Source of the DNA: Kitasatospora acidiphila
GTDB lineage: Bacteria; Actinomycetota; Actinomycetes; Streptomycetales; Streptomycetaceae
DNA length: 64,000 bases
NCBI RefSeq assembly: GCF_006636205.1
Contig: NZ_VIGB01000003.1
Coordinates: forward strand, 1,116,001 to 1,180,000
Reading direction: 5' to 3'
Below are positions 1-9,204 of this stretch, piece after piece; the first letter of the stretch is position 1; the number at the start of each line of letters is the position of its first letter. The notes under the pieces were generated by a model that saw only the letters and a list, made by a program, of their open reading frames with translations, was not told the origin of the DNA and made no database searches. The translations under genes and the position numbers were made by a program.

Positions 1-1547
1 AGCAGCCCCAGGCCGACCGCCGTCTGCCGGACCTGGTCCAGGCCGACGTCCAGGCCGAGTTGCTCCATCGGGCTGTTCACCGACTGCGCCACCGCCTGTT
101 GCAGGCTGATCGTCCCCCAGGACTTGCCGCCGTCGTTGACGCTCTTGACGATCTTCCCGTTGCGGTCCCAGTACGGGCCCTCCGGAGTCATCATCGGCGC
201 CTGGTCGTTGCCGTTGTAGGTGCTGCCGGGTGAGACCTGGGTGCGGCCGCCGTTCAGCTGCTTCTGCACGCCCTGGCTGAGCGCGGCGGCGTAGACGAAC
301 GGTGTGAAGGCCGAACCGACGGGAACGATCGCCGCGTTGGCGTTGTCATAGCCCTGTTTGAGGTAGTCGGGGCCGCCGTAGACGGCGAGTACCCGGCCGT
401 CGGTGGCCACCGAGGCCGCTCCCACCCGCAGTTGGTCGTCGGCCTTCAGCCGGCCGGCCGCGGCCTGCACCGAGGCGGTCAGCGCCTGCTCCTTCGGCTT
501 CTCGAAGGTGGTGTAGATCTGGTAGCCGCCGAGGTCGAACTGAGCGTCGGTGATGCCGGTGTGCGCGGTCGCGTACCCCCTGGCCATGTCCACCAGGTAG
601 CCGGTCTGGCCGCTGAGTCCGGCCTGCTTCGGCGGGGCCAGCGGCTCGGGGAACGTGGTGTAGGTGGCGCGCTCGGCCGGGGTGAGCTTGCCGATCACGA
701 CCATCCGGTCCAGGATCCAGCTCCACCGCTCCACCGCCCGCTGGTGGTTCTCCGGGCCGCCGGCCGGGTCGTACATGCCGGCGCCCTTGAGCAGCGCGGC
801 CAGGAAGGCGCCCTGGCTGGGGTTGAGCTGGGAGGCGTCCACTCCGTAGTAGGCCTGCGCGGCGCGCTCGATGCCGTAGGCGCCGCGGCCGTACCAGCTG
901 GTGTTGAGGTAGCCCTCCAGGATCTGCTGCTTGCTCAGCTTCTGGTCGAGCTTGACCGCCATGAAGATCTCGGTGAGCTTGCGGCTCATGGTCTGCTGCT
1001 GGTTCAGGTAGGCGTTCTTCACATACTGCTGGGTGATGGTGGAACCGCCCTGGGTGTCCCCGCCGGAGGCCATGTTGTAGACGGCGCGGAGCATGCCGCG
1101 CGGCGAGACGCCGTGGTCGGTGTAGAAGCTCTCGTTCTCGGCGGCGAGCGCCGCCCACTGCACGCCCTGGGGGATCTGGGCGAGCGGGATGTCCTGCCGG
1201 TTGACCTCTCCGGTGCGGGCCATCTCGGTGCCGTCGGCCCAGAAGTAGACGTTGTTCTGCTGGGTGGCGAAGGCCTTGAGGTCGGTGGGGATCTTGGTCT
1301 GCGAGTAGGCGTAGCCCACCAGGCCGACCAGGCAGGCGGTGCCGAGCAGCGCGATCCGCAGCAGGTGCCGCCAGGACGGCAGCCAGCGGCGCAGCCCGGT
1401 GCGGTCGGGGCGTGGGTAGCCCTTGGGCCGCCGCTTGCGCTTGCGCAGCGCGGGGCTGACCCGGAGCAGCGTCAGGCGCCGCATCCGCAGTCCGGCCGCC
1501 CTGAGCAGGCCCCCGCCACTGGCCAGGCTCCGACTGGTCGCCGGCAT
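1..1547 (-). CDS. Class A penicillin-binding protein (glycosyltransferase/transpeptidase), C-terminus cut by window edge
   Basis: Bifunctional peptidoglycan synthase anchored in the membrane. The first 515 residues are in the window. A basic N-terminal tail (residues 1-60) is followed by one membrane segment (IALLGTACLVGLVGYAY). The GT51 glycosyltransferase domain shows the E-N-E-S-F active-site region and the GGSTITQQYVKN motif. The transpeptidase SxxK site should lie at residues 412-415 but reads S-A-F-T, so the general-base Lys is Thr. The later SxN motif (QSVNSP) is intact. The ATG at 1547 is chosen; another ATG four bases upstream is in a different frame. The gene faces away from its neighbours. 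The family call is firm; whether the transpeptidase is active is doubtful. Confidence 0.88.
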   Translation of the reverse strand, partial: MPATSRSLASGGGLLRAAGLRMRRLTLLRVSPALRKRKRRPKGYPRPDRTGLRRWLPSWRHLLRIALLGTACLVGLVGYAYSQTKIPTDLKAFATQQNNVYFWADGTEMARTGEVNRQDIPLAQIPQGVQWAALAAENESFYTDHGVSPRGMLRAVYNMASGGDTQGGSTITQQYVKNAYLNQQQTMSRKLTEIFMAVKLDQKLSKQQILEGYLNTSWYGRGAYGIERAAQAYYGVDASQLNPSQGAFLAALLKGAGMYDPAGGPENHQRAVERWSWILDRMVVIGKLTPAERATYTTFPEPLAPPKQAGLSGQTGYLVDMARGYATAHTGITDAQFDLGGYQIYTTFEKPKEQALTASVQAAAGRLKADDQLRVGAASVATDGRVLAVYGGPDYLKQGYDNANAAIVPVGSAFTPFVYAAALSQGVQKQLNGGRTQVSPGSTYNGNDQAPMMTPEGPYWDRNGKIVKSVNDGGKSWGTISLQQAVAQSVNSPMEQLGLDVGLDQVRQTAVGLGL

Positions 1548-1730
1548 GCATCCCCCCACGTTCTGAACGCGTCTGATCCTAAACCTGTCTTATTGAACTC
1601 CTTTCTTATGAACGCATTGGCAGGGTGATCCGGTTGCACTCGATCGTCGGAAATCGGTCGCTGAGCTGGCGATCCTCGCGCTGCTCGGCCCGGTCGGCGA
1701 CCCCAGGGCCTCTCGTCGAGGGGCCCGCGC

Positions 1731-2378
1731 TCACTGCCGCTGGTCGCCGGCGCGGCTGAACTGCTTGCGGATCCGCTGGATCGGCCCGCCGTGGGGTGCC
1801 GGGATCATGGAATCGGGCTGCCGGTAGCCCTCGCTCGACCGGTGGAAGAACTCACGCACCCGCTTGGCCGGTCCCCGCTCGGGCGGCATCAGGTCGTCCG
1901 GCGGCAGCAGCCCGCGGCCGACCGCCTTGGGCACCGTGGAGGCGTGCTCGTGCAGCCAGTCGGCCCGTGGCCCCAGCGCCGCCAACTCGCGCTCCGGGGC
2001 AGCCGCCCTGACGAGCGAGAAGACCCTGGCCTCCTCCTCCCCGAGATGCCCGGTGATCAGTTCCACCAGCTGCGCCACCTGGCGGTGGAACTCCGGCGAG
2101 GCCACCGGGAGCCGCGCCAGGCTGCCGATCAGCGCCTCCAGTGAGGCGTGTGCGGACAGTTCGAGGTCCGCCAGTTCCACACCGCCCGGCAGGCGCCGAA
2201 CCAGTGGGTAGAGGGTCTCCTCCTCGGTCCGCAAGTGCCGCATCAGCTCGGCGGACAGTTCGTCCAGCGCCGTGCGGCGGCGTTCGTCGCCCAGTTGCAG
2301 GCCGGTGAGTCCGCTGGCCTGGTTCCGCAGGCGCTCGTGCTGTGCGGCCAACCGGTCCATGAGGTCGTTGTGGGGCAC
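1731..2378 (-). CDS. Hemerythrin-like HHE domain protein
   Basis: A 215-aa, probably cytoplasmic helical protein with the HHE pattern of di-iron hemerythrin-like proteins: an early HERLRNQ helix, an EEETLYPLV segment, HASLEAL, and HLGEEEARVF near residues 115-125. Family members bind oxygen or NO or act in redox/iron sensing; the role here is unknown. After about residue 140 there is a basic, Pro-rich tail typical of streptomycete homologues. The GTG at 2378 is chosen because GGAGTAAGGAG sits just upstream; an internal ATG lies six codons later. The upstream leader carries two GGATACCC copies (2424-2431 and 2446-2453) that resemble half-sites of the CsoR-type operator next door. Confidence 0.8.
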   Translation of the reverse strand: MPHNDLMDRLAAQHERLRNQASGLTGLQLGDERRRTALDELSAELMRHLRTEEETLYPLVRRLPGGVELADLELSAHASLEALIGSLARLPVASPEFHRQVAQLVELITGHLGEEEARVFSLVRAAAPERELAALGPRADWLHEHASTVPKAVGRGLLPPDDLMPPERGPAKRVREFFHRSSEGYRQPDSMIPAPHGGPIQRIRKQFSRAGDQRQ

Positions 2379-2480
2379 CGGGTCACTCCTTACTCCCCCG
2401 GCAGAGCGTCGCTCCTTCCCTTTGGATACCCAGGTACGCCGACTCGGATACCCGGACAGGCGCGACAAGTCGGACACCCG

Positions 2481-2949
<469 letters not shown>

Positions 2950-3001
2950 TCACGGCTCCCCGCCGGCCCCGGCCGCTGCTCGGTCGGCGCCCGCCTGTCG
3001 A

Positions 3002-3015
3002 CACCCCCCAGGGTA
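3002..3015. promoter_or_regulatory. Second, imperfect CsoR-type operator
   Basis: CACCC-CCCA-GGGTA differs from the 5-4-5 palindrome at 2909-2922 by one half-site base. Both sites lie in the 167-bp gap in front of the repressor gene, so cooperative binding is possible. Confidence 0.4.
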
Positions 3016-3050
3016 TAAGAACGACGGGGTCCGGCGGCTGGTGCGCGCTG

Positions 3051-4283
3051 TCAGTCCAGCGGCTCCGCGGACGTCCAGGCGTAGACGAAGCGCAGCGACC
3101 CGATCGCTTCGCGGGCCCGGGCGAGCGCCTCCTCCGGGGAGGCTCCCACGGTGATCGCCAGGGCGGAGCGGTCGGAGCTCTGCCGGACCGGGACCAGCGG
3201 GGAGCCCGGCTCCTTGAGGAGTTCCAGGCGGTGCACGTGCGGGAGTCCGCGGACCCGGTCGACGCCGCGCACCTCCAGCAGGGTGCTGCTGGTCGGGCCG
3301 TCCGGGTCGGCGAACCAGACCGCGGCGCTCTGGTGGTGGGCGACCGGGTCGGGCAGCAGCGCGGTCACGTCCTGGCCCAGGCTCTGCCGGGCGACCAGGT
3401 CGTACATGTCGACGCCGGTGGCCAGCCGCACCAGGTCCATGATGGAGTCGCCGCCGATCCGGTTGTGGGTCTCGATGATCCGCGGGCCGCGTTCGGTCAG
3501 CACGATTTCGGTGTGTGACGGGCAGTCATGGAAGCCGAAGGCGTCCAGCACCCGGGTGGTGTACGCCGCGACGGCCTGGTGGTCGGCCGCATCCAGCGGG
3601 GCCGGGACGAGGTGGCCGCGCTCCACGAAGGTCCGGTGGTCGCTGAACTTCCTGGTGACGGCCACGATGTGGTGGCGGCTGCCCACCGACAGCGCCTCCA
3701 CGCTGTACTCCGGCCCGGCCAGGAACTCCTCGACCAGCACCCCGCGGTCGAGGTGCCGGGCGCCCACCCGCAGCAGCGCGGCGTCCAGCTCGGCCGCGGA
3801 CTCGATCCGGGCCACGCCTTCGCTGGCCTCGCCGTCCACCGGCTTGACGATGCAGGGCAGCCCGATCTCCTCGACGGCCGCGAGCACGGCGTCCCGGCCC
3901 CGCGCGTACCGGTGGCGGCAGCTGGGAATGCCGTGCTTCTCCAGCAGTTCGCGCATCCGGGCCTTGTCGAGCACCCGGCCGAACAGCTCGAGGTCCACCA
4001 CGGTCGGGACGTCCAGGGCGTCGCTGACCGCCCGCACGATCCGATAGGTGTGCTCGTTGTACGCGACCACGGCGTCGAAGGGCGCGCCGCGGTGCAGCAC
4101 CCGGGCGATCCCGACCCAGTCCTCGGGGACCGCCTGGTCGTCCAGCACCACCACGTGCCGGTAGGGGCCGACGGCGTCCTCGCGTCTGGCCCGGCCGCGC
4201 GGCACGAAGAGCACCATCTCGTGGCCGAGGTCTCGCAGCCGGTCATGGCACATCCGGTTGGTGCCGACAACCAGTACTCGCAT
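3051..4283 (-). CDS. ATP-grasp carboxylate-amine ligase (distal gene of operon)
   Basis: A 410-aa ATP-grasp enzyme expected to activate a carboxylate as acyl phosphate and join it to an amine. Visible are an N-terminal Rossmann-like part (MRVLVVGTNRM), the ATP-binding lysine segment CIVKPVDGEASEGV, VLVEEFLAGPEYSVEA, and the metal-binding end HTEIVL...ETHNRIGGD. In that end the usual E-x-N-x-R reads E-T-H-N-R. It is last in the eight-gene minus-strand operon, 150 bp after the MFS gene. It shares layout and motifs with the second ATP-grasp at 5645-6847, so the two may add successive residues to a small peptide. The substrate cannot be read from sequence. Confidence 0.85.
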   Translation of the reverse strand: MRVLVVGTNRMCHDRLRDLGHEMVLFVPRGRARREDAVGPYRHVVVLDDQAVPEDWVGIARVLHRGAPFDAVVAYNEHTYRIVRAVSDALDVPTVVDLELFGRVLDKARMRELLEKHGIPSCRHRYARGRDAVLAAVEEIGLPCIVKPVDGEASEGVARIESAAELDAALLRVGARHLDRGVLVEEFLAGPEYSVEALSVGSRHHIVAVTRKFSDHRTFVERGHLVPAPLDAADHQAVAAYTTRVLDAFGFHDCPSHTEIVLTERGPRIIETHNRIGGDSIMDLVRLATGVDMYDLVARQSLGQDVTALLPDPVAHHQSAAVWFADPDGPTSSTLLEVRGVDRVRGLPHVHRLELLKEPGSPLVPVRQSSDRSALAITVGASPEEALARAREAIGSLRFVYAWTSAEPLD

Positions 4284-4433
4284 CTTCCGTCCTCCAGATC
4301 GACGGGGGCGGCCCCAGGGCCTCTCTTGTGGATCAGGTCGGCTGTGACACCTGCGGCCGGCGCCGCGGGGCGCGCGGCTGGGGGTGTGCGTGCTCCCGGC
4401 GTCGCGCGCCCGGCGTGATCCATAGGCGAGTCC

Positions 4434-5648
4434 CTATGCCGCCAGGCCGCGCAGCGCGGCGCTGCCGGCCCGCAGCCGGTGGGTGAGCACCGCGGAGACC
4501 AGGGCGAGGCCCGCCGCGCACAGCCAGAAGACGGGCCCGTCGCCGCGGCCGGCCAGCCAGCGGTAGGTGGCGACGCCGACCGCGCCGCCCAGGCCCTCCC
4601 CGATGGCGTTGCCGATCGAGAACATCCCGTACCCGATGGCCCGGCTCTGGCCGCCGAGCAGCCCCAGCAGCAGCACGTCCATGGTCGGCACGAACATCAT
4701 CTCGGCCATCGTGAACAGCACGACGCCGACCACCGCGCCCGCATATCCGGGCACCAGGAAGATCGAGGCGAAGGCCAGCGCGAAGGCCAGGTAGGCGGTG
4801 ATCGCCGTGACCACGTGCCGGCCGCCGGTCAGCGACGCGGTGAGCCGGGTGACGCCCAGTTGCGCCACCACGATCAGCAGCGCGTTCAGCGTGTACAGCA
4901 GGCCGAGCCGGTCCGGCGCCTTGAGCGTCGAGGAGACGTGCAGGGCAAGGGCGTTGAAGAGCTGGCCGTAGCAGCACCAGCCCAGCAGGTTGATCAGCAT
5001 GAACGACCGCATGCCGGGCAGCCGCAGGATGGTGAGGTAGTCGCGCAGCGACGAGTCGACCGCCCGGACCCGGCTGCCGCTGCGCGAGTAGTTCAGGTAG
5101 GTCACCAGGCCGGCCACGCAGTAGAGCACGGCGACGCCGGTGAGCACGTCGCCGTGCTGGTGGCGGTCGACGAACAACAGGGCCACCGGCGAGGCCACGG
5201 CGGAGGCCGTGTTCACCGCGATGTTGATCACCGAGAACAGCTTGGCGCGGTTGCCGCTCCGGTCGCTGGCGTCGGCGGCGAGCTGCTTGCTGGCCAGCGC
5301 GTTGACGGAGACGCCCAGGCCGGCCAGCGCCAGCGCCGCCGCCGTGGGCAGCAGGCCGCCGACCGCCCGCAGCACCGCGAAGCCGACGGCCGCCGTGAAG
5401 CACCCGAGGAGCACCGAGGAGGCCGCCGGGATCCGGTCCAGCCAGCGGGCCAGCGGCACCTTGGCGGTCTTGTTGGCGATCGTGAAGACGAGGATCAGCA
5501 GACCGGTCTGGGCGCCGTTGAAGCCGGCCGCCGTGAGCGAGACGGCCAGCGTGGACAGCAGGCCGAACAGGCCCATGTTGGTGAGGAGGTAGTGCAGGGT
5601 GATGTAGTGGGCCGTGCGGCCGGGCCTCTCGGCCGTGGTGGCGGTCAA
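4434..5648 (-). CDS. MFS transporter, probable exporter of the ATP-grasp operon product
   Basis: A 404-aa membrane protein with about 12 hydrophobic segments typical of the major facilitator superfamily, with basic cytoplasmic loops such as KVPLARWLDRIP. The start is taken as TTG at 5648, which overlaps the stop of the upstream ATP-grasp gene (TTGA), implying translational coupling. Its position between two peptide-ligase genes suggests it exports or confers resistance to the product; this is inferred from context. A longer in-frame extension upstream only shadows the ATP-grasp gene. Confidence 0.83.
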   Translation of the reverse strand: MTATTAERPGRTAHYITLHYLLTNMGLFGLLSTLAVSLTAAGFNGAQTGLLILVFTIANKTAKVPLARWLDRIPAASSVLLGCFTAAVGFAVLRAVGGLLPTAAALALAGLGVSVNALASKQLAADASDRSGNRAKLFSVINIAVNTASAVASPVALLFVDRHQHGDVLTGVAVLYCVAGLVTYLNYSRSGSRVRAVDSSLRDYLTILRLPGMRSFMLINLLGWCCYGQLFNALALHVSSTLKAPDRLGLLYTLNALLIVVAQLGVTRLTASLTGGRHVVTAITAYLAFALAFASIFLVPGYAGAVVGVVLFTMAEMMFVPTMDVLLLGLLGGQSRAIGYGMFSIGNAIGEGLGGAVGVATYRWLAGRGDGPVFWLCAAGLALVSAVLTHRLRAGSAALRGLAA

Positions 5649-6847
5649 CCGAGCGGCTCCCGGTCCACGCGCACCAGGTCGCGCGCCGTCTCGGCGTTCC
5701 GGACGGCGTCCTCGGTGTCGGTGCCGTCGCAGATCACGTATCCCTGGCGGGAGTTGGAGGAGGAGAGCGGGCCGAGCCGCTGCCCGGGCCGCAAGGTGCA
5801 CTGCAATCTGACGACGCCCGGCGCCCGTTGTGCCTCCGCGCGGCCCCGAACGCCGCGGACCAGGGCGTTCTCGTAGCAGAAGAAGCGGATCGCCGCGGCG
5901 GGCGCCACCGGGGTGCGGGCCGGGACGGGCAGGTCGAGCAGGTGGGCGAGGGTTTCGGCGATCATGTCGATGCCGCTCACCCGCTCGCACAGCTCCCAGA
6001 TCTGGTCGCCGCCGACCCTGGTCTGGGCCTCGATCAGCCGGGGGCCGGACGGGGTCAGCCGCAGTTCGGTGTGCACCGGGCCGGTCCGCTGCTCGATCAA
6101 GCCAAGGAAGGCGTGCGTCAGTTCGTCGATCCCGGCGCGGTCGGCGGGGGTGAGCCGGGCCGGCTGCTGGTGCCCGAGCTCGATGAAGCCCGGGGTCGTG
6201 GTGGTCAGCTTCTCGGTGACCACGGCCACCTCGTGCTTGCCGTCCCGTGAGATGGACTCGACGCTGTACTCGGGGCCGGTCAGGAACTCCTCGACCAGTA
6301 GCGGGCCGTCGGCGAACCGGCACGTCCAGGACCAGCGTTCGGCCAGCTGGGCCTCGGTCTCGACGAGGAACACCCCCTCGCTCAGCCCGCCGGCAGGCGG
6401 CTTGAGCACCACCGGGACGCCTGCCAGCTCGGCCATGAACTCCCGTGCGTCCGATGGCTGTTCGCAGATCCGATGACGCACCGTGGACAGGCCGCGGCGG
6501 TTCAGCAGCTCCCTGGTCCTGGTCTTGTCGCGGGTGCGGAGCACGGCGGTGAGGTTGTCACCCGGCAGCCCGAGCTCGATGGCGCACCTCGACGCCGGTT
6601 CCAAGCCGTACTCGGTGAACGAGACCACCGCGTCGAACGGATCCGCTGCGTGCCAGGCGCGCACCACCGGGAGGATCCGGTCCAGCCGGGTGTAGTCCAG
6701 GACGGCGTAGTGCCGCGCGCCGGCGGCCTGCTGCTCGTCGACCCGTTCCGGGATCTGGATCATCGAGTAACGCAGGCCGAGGCGCTGCGCCTTGGGCAGC
6801 TCGTGGCCGCGCCCGCCGATGAACAGGACGTGCGACGGCCCGCTCAC
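5645..6847 (-). CDS. ATP-grasp carboxylate-amine ligase (second copy)
   Basis: A 400-aa ATP-grasp enzyme related to the one at 3051-4283. It shows VVLKPPAGGLSEGVF, LLVEEFLTGPEYSVES and the catalytic end HTELRL...IEAQTRVGGD, where E-x-N-x-R is E-A-Q-T-R. The GTG start overlaps the stop of the cupin gene (GTGA) and its own stop overlaps the MFS start, so three consecutive genes are coupled. Likely role: amide or peptide bond formation on a small carboxylate. The N-terminal domain differs from its partner, so the two probably use different substrates. Confidence 0.85.
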   Translation of the reverse strand: MSGPSHVLFIGGRGHELPKAQRLGLRYSMIQIPERVDEQQAAGARHYAVLDYTRLDRILPVVRAWHAADPFDAVVSFTEYGLEPASRCAIELGLPGDNLTAVLRTRDKTRTRELLNRRGLSTVRHRICEQPSDAREFMAELAGVPVVLKPPAGGLSEGVFLVETEAQLAERWSWTCRFADGPLLVEEFLTGPEYSVESISRDGKHEVAVVTEKLTTTTPGFIELGHQQPARLTPADRAGIDELTHAFLGLIEQRTGPVHTELRLTPSGPRLIEAQTRVGGDQIWELCERVSGIDMIAETLAHLLDLPVPARTPVAPAAAIRFFCYENALVRGVRGRAEAQRAPGVVRLQCTLRPGQRLGPLSSSNSRQGYVICDGTDTEDAVRNAETARDLVRVDREPLG

Positions 6848-7800
6848 TGGCGCAGCCTGGACAGGTCGACGTCCATCTGGTGCGCCAGGGCCCGGCCGCG
6901 GGTCATCACCACGTCGAACAACTCCGAGTGGGTCTGCCGGAGTTCGTCCGGGTTGAGGGCCAGCGCCAGCAGCTCGCCGATCCGCTGGTGGACGTGCCGA
7001 CGCAGGTTGACCTGGTCAAGTGCCTTGCGGCCGAGGCCGATCGAGTCGGTCAGCAGCTCGATCCGGTGGAACCACCAGGCCGGCAGGTAGAGCACGTCGC
7101 CGGGGCGCAGCACGAAGCGGGTCAGCCGGGTGTCCGGGGAGGCGAGCAGGGCGTCCAGCTCCAACTGCCCGGTCGGGTCCGCCAACAGCTCGGCATCCGG
7201 ACCCATGATGGACCAGCGCTTCTCGCCGACGATCTGGATGTGCATCACATCGACGGAGTACGAGTCCTGGTGCAGCCGGGTGATCCCGCCGCGCTGGCCC
7301 AACCACAGCTGGTGGTTGGTGGCGGCCGCGTCGCCGTACAGGTCGCGCCGGAAGTCGTAGTGCGCGATGTCGAGTTCGGGCAGGTCGTCGGCGAGCTCGG
7401 GACTCACCGTCTTGTAGTACCATTCCTGGAGGCAGATCGGCGGGGCCCCGGTTCCGGCGGTCTGCCGCAGCGCGTCCGCGAACTCGCCGAACGTGGTCTT
7501 GCGGGCCGCCCTGCTGCTGTAGCTGTCGACGACCACGGGCACCGTGCCGCAGCGCTCGGCGAGCGCTGCGAACGACCAGGTCCGCACGGCCGGCCAGTCG
7601 GCGGCACGGCCCTCCAGGACGACGGGACGCCCCTGGCTCCGGTAGTCGCGCTCGAACTCCGCCAGACTCAGCCCGCGGCGGCGCTCGATGTCCGGGGCCG
7701 CGTCCAGCGCCTCGGCGAGCGGTCCGGCCTGGAAGGCCGCCTCCACGGCCTTGAGGCTGTCGAGGTCGCGTCGTTTCAGGTAGTTCTGCTCGATGGCCAT
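6844..7800 (-). CDS. Cupin_8/JmjC-like Fe(II)/2-oxoglutarate oxygenase
   Basis: A 318-aa protein of the cupin-like (FIH/JmjC-related) oxygenase family. The iron facial triad is visible as H177-x-D179 (TRLHQDSYSVD) and H245 (LPAWWFHRIE), and GEKRWSIMGP forms the strand between. Such enzymes hydroxylate amino-acid or peptide carbons using 2-oxoglutarate. In this operon it could hydroxylate a building block or the assembled peptide (inference). It starts five bases after the hydrolase stop and overlaps the next gene by four bases. Confidence 0.8.
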   Translation of the reverse strand: MAIEQNYLKRRDLDSLKAVEAAFQAGPLAEALDAAPDIERRRGLSLAEFERDYRSQGRPVVLEGRAADWPAVRTWSFAALAERCGTVPVVVDSYSSRAARKTTFGEFADALRQTAGTGAPPICLQEWYYKTVSPELADDLPELDIAHYDFRRDLYGDAAATNHQLWLGQRGGITRLHQDSYSVDVMHIQIVGEKRWSIMGPDAELLADPTGQLELDALLASPDTRLTRFVLRPGDVLYLPAWWFHRIELLTDSIGLGRKALDQVNLRRHVHQRIGELLALALNPDELRQTHSELFDVVMTRGRALAHQMDVDLSRLRQ

Positions 7801-7805
7801 GTGGG

Positions 7806-8525
7806 TCAGCTCCTGGGCGGTGCAGCCGGCGCGGTGGGCAGCAGGCGCAGGATGGCGCCTTGGACCTCGGCGAGCCGGGCCTGCTGCCCGGGCAGCCAGC
7901 GGTGGACGAAGTGGTCGCTGTCCTTGAGCCAGAGGACCTCGGCCGAGCGGGCCCGGCCGGCGCTGTCCAGGTATCCGTCGATCACCGCCGGGTGGACGAC
8001 CTGGTCCTGTCCGGCGCCGATGATGAGGAGGTCCCCGTCGAAGTCGCGCAGGCCCGCGTAGGCGGGCGAGTCCGGGTAGTTGCCCGGTTTGGGGAGGCTG
8101 CCGTCGAACGGGAGGTCGGCGGCGTGCTCCGGGTAGGCGGCCGGGCAGAAGAGCACCAGCGCGCGTGGCCGCACCTCGGGGACGATGGACGCCGCCAGGT
8201 GCGCGCCCATGCTGGTGCCGAGCAGCACCGGCGCCACGGCCCGGCCGAGCCGGTCGGCCGCGGCGAGGGCCTCGTTCCGGCGCCGCCGCAGGGTGGCATC
8301 GGTGAGCACCCCGGTGCTGTCGCCGTTGCCGGAGAACTCGAAGGTCAACGAGGCGTGGCCGTGCTCGGCGAAGGCGTCCAGCAGGTAGCTGATCCGGTGC
8401 CGGGTCGAGGTGGTGCCGAAGCCGTGCAGGGCCAGGATGCTCGGCTCCGGCTGCTCGGCGGTCACCGTTCTGGTCGCGGCCAGCCGCTCACCGTCCACGT
8501 CGAACGCGAAGTCCTCGTGTCGCAT
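7806..8525 (-). CDS. Alpha/beta hydrolase of the ATP-grasp operon
   Basis: A 239-aa alpha/beta-hydrolase with LALHGFGTTST (oxyanion region) and the nucleophile elbow GTSMGAH. Late Asp (GAGQDQVVHP) and His (KDSDHFVH) residues complete a plausible Ser-Asp-His triad. ATG at 8525 follows GAGGGGAGCG. Possible roles are ester or thioester hydrolysis or acyl transfer in the operon pathway. It is separated from the GNAT gene by 73 bp containing an 18-bp tandem repeat. Confidence 0.8.
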   Translation of the reverse strand: MRHEDFAFDVDGERLAATRTVTAEQPEPSILALHGFGTTSTRHRISYLLDAFAEHGHASLTFEFSGNGDSTGVLTDATLRRRRNEALAAADRLGRAVAPVLLGTSMGAHLAASIVPEVRPRALVLFCPAAYPEHAADLPFDGSLPKPGNYPDSPAYAGLRDFDGDLLIIGAGQDQVVHPAVIDGYLDSAGRARSAEVLWLKDSDHFVHRWLPGQQARLAEVQGAILRLLPTAPAAPPRS

Positions 8526-8541
8526 GTGTTCGCTCCCCTCT

Positions 8542-8577
8542 GGTGGTGTGCGGGCCTCAGGTGGTGTGCGGGCTTTC
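8542..8577. repeat. 18-bp tandem repeat, two units, at a gene junction
   Basis: Units 8542-8559 (GGTGGTGTGCGGGCCTCA) and 8560-8577 share their first 14 bases. The repeat lies just upstream of the hydrolase start. It resembles in period, but not in sequence, the arrays at 21472-21543 and 37573-37626. Confidence 0.7.
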
Positions 8578-8598
8578 GGCGTTGGTGCGCCGCGCGGC

Positions 8599-9204
8599 TC
8601 AGCCGCGCTCCCCCGCCGTGAGCGTGCCGAAGCGCTGCTGCCGCACGGTCGGCCACTCGCCGCGCAGGATGCTGTAGTAGACGACGTCGCGACGGCGCCC
8701 GCCCGGCATGTAGTTGAAGCTGCGCAGCACGCCCTCCTCCCGAGCCCCGATGCCGCGCAGCCCTTCGCGGGCACCGGTGTTCAGCACATCGGTCTTGAAC
8801 TCGACGCGCTCGCAGTCGAGTTCGGTAAAGGCGTGTTCGATCAGCGCCAGCTTCGCGGCCCGGTTGATCCCGGTCCGCCGGGCCGCCTCGCAGACCCAGG
8901 ACCACCCGATCTCCAAGCGGCGCTCGGCCTTGGTCAGGTTGCCGTAGGCGGAGCTGCCGACGATCCGGCCGCTGCGGTTGTCGATGATGGCGAACACGAT
9001 CCGGGTGCCGGTGAGGGTGTCCCTGACGGCCGTCTCGATGAACTCCTCGAGGTCCTGCTCCGTCGCGATGCTGCTCACGAAGTAGCGCCAGGTGTCCGGT
9101 TCGAAGGCGATCTCCCGGAATCCCCCGATGTCCGAGATCCGGATCCGACGCAGGCTGACCCGGTCGTTGGCGAGTTCGAGTTGCGGCAGTTTCTCCCAGC
9201 TCAT
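8599..9204 (-). CDS. GNAT family N-acetyltransferase (RimJ/RimL type)
   Basis: A 201-aa acetyltransferase-like protein. LEIGWSWVCEAARRTGINR matches the acetyl-CoA-binding region of RimJ/RimL-type GNATs, preceded by the VGSSAYGNL strand. It probably N-acylates an amine, for example a pathway intermediate or product as self-protection (inference). Its ATG overlaps the stop of the AMP-ligase gene (ATGA, 9201-9204), indicating translational coupling. Confidence 0.82.
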   Translation of the reverse strand: MSWEKLPQLELANDRVSLRRIRISDIGGFREIAFEPDTWRYFVSSIATEQDLEEFIETAVRDTLTGTRIVFAIIDNRSGRIVGSSAYGNLTKAERRLEIGWSWVCEAARRTGINRAAKLALIEHAFTELDCERVEFKTDVLNTGAREGLRGIGAREEGVLRSFNYMPGGRRRDVVYYSILRGEWPTVRQQRFGTLTAGERG

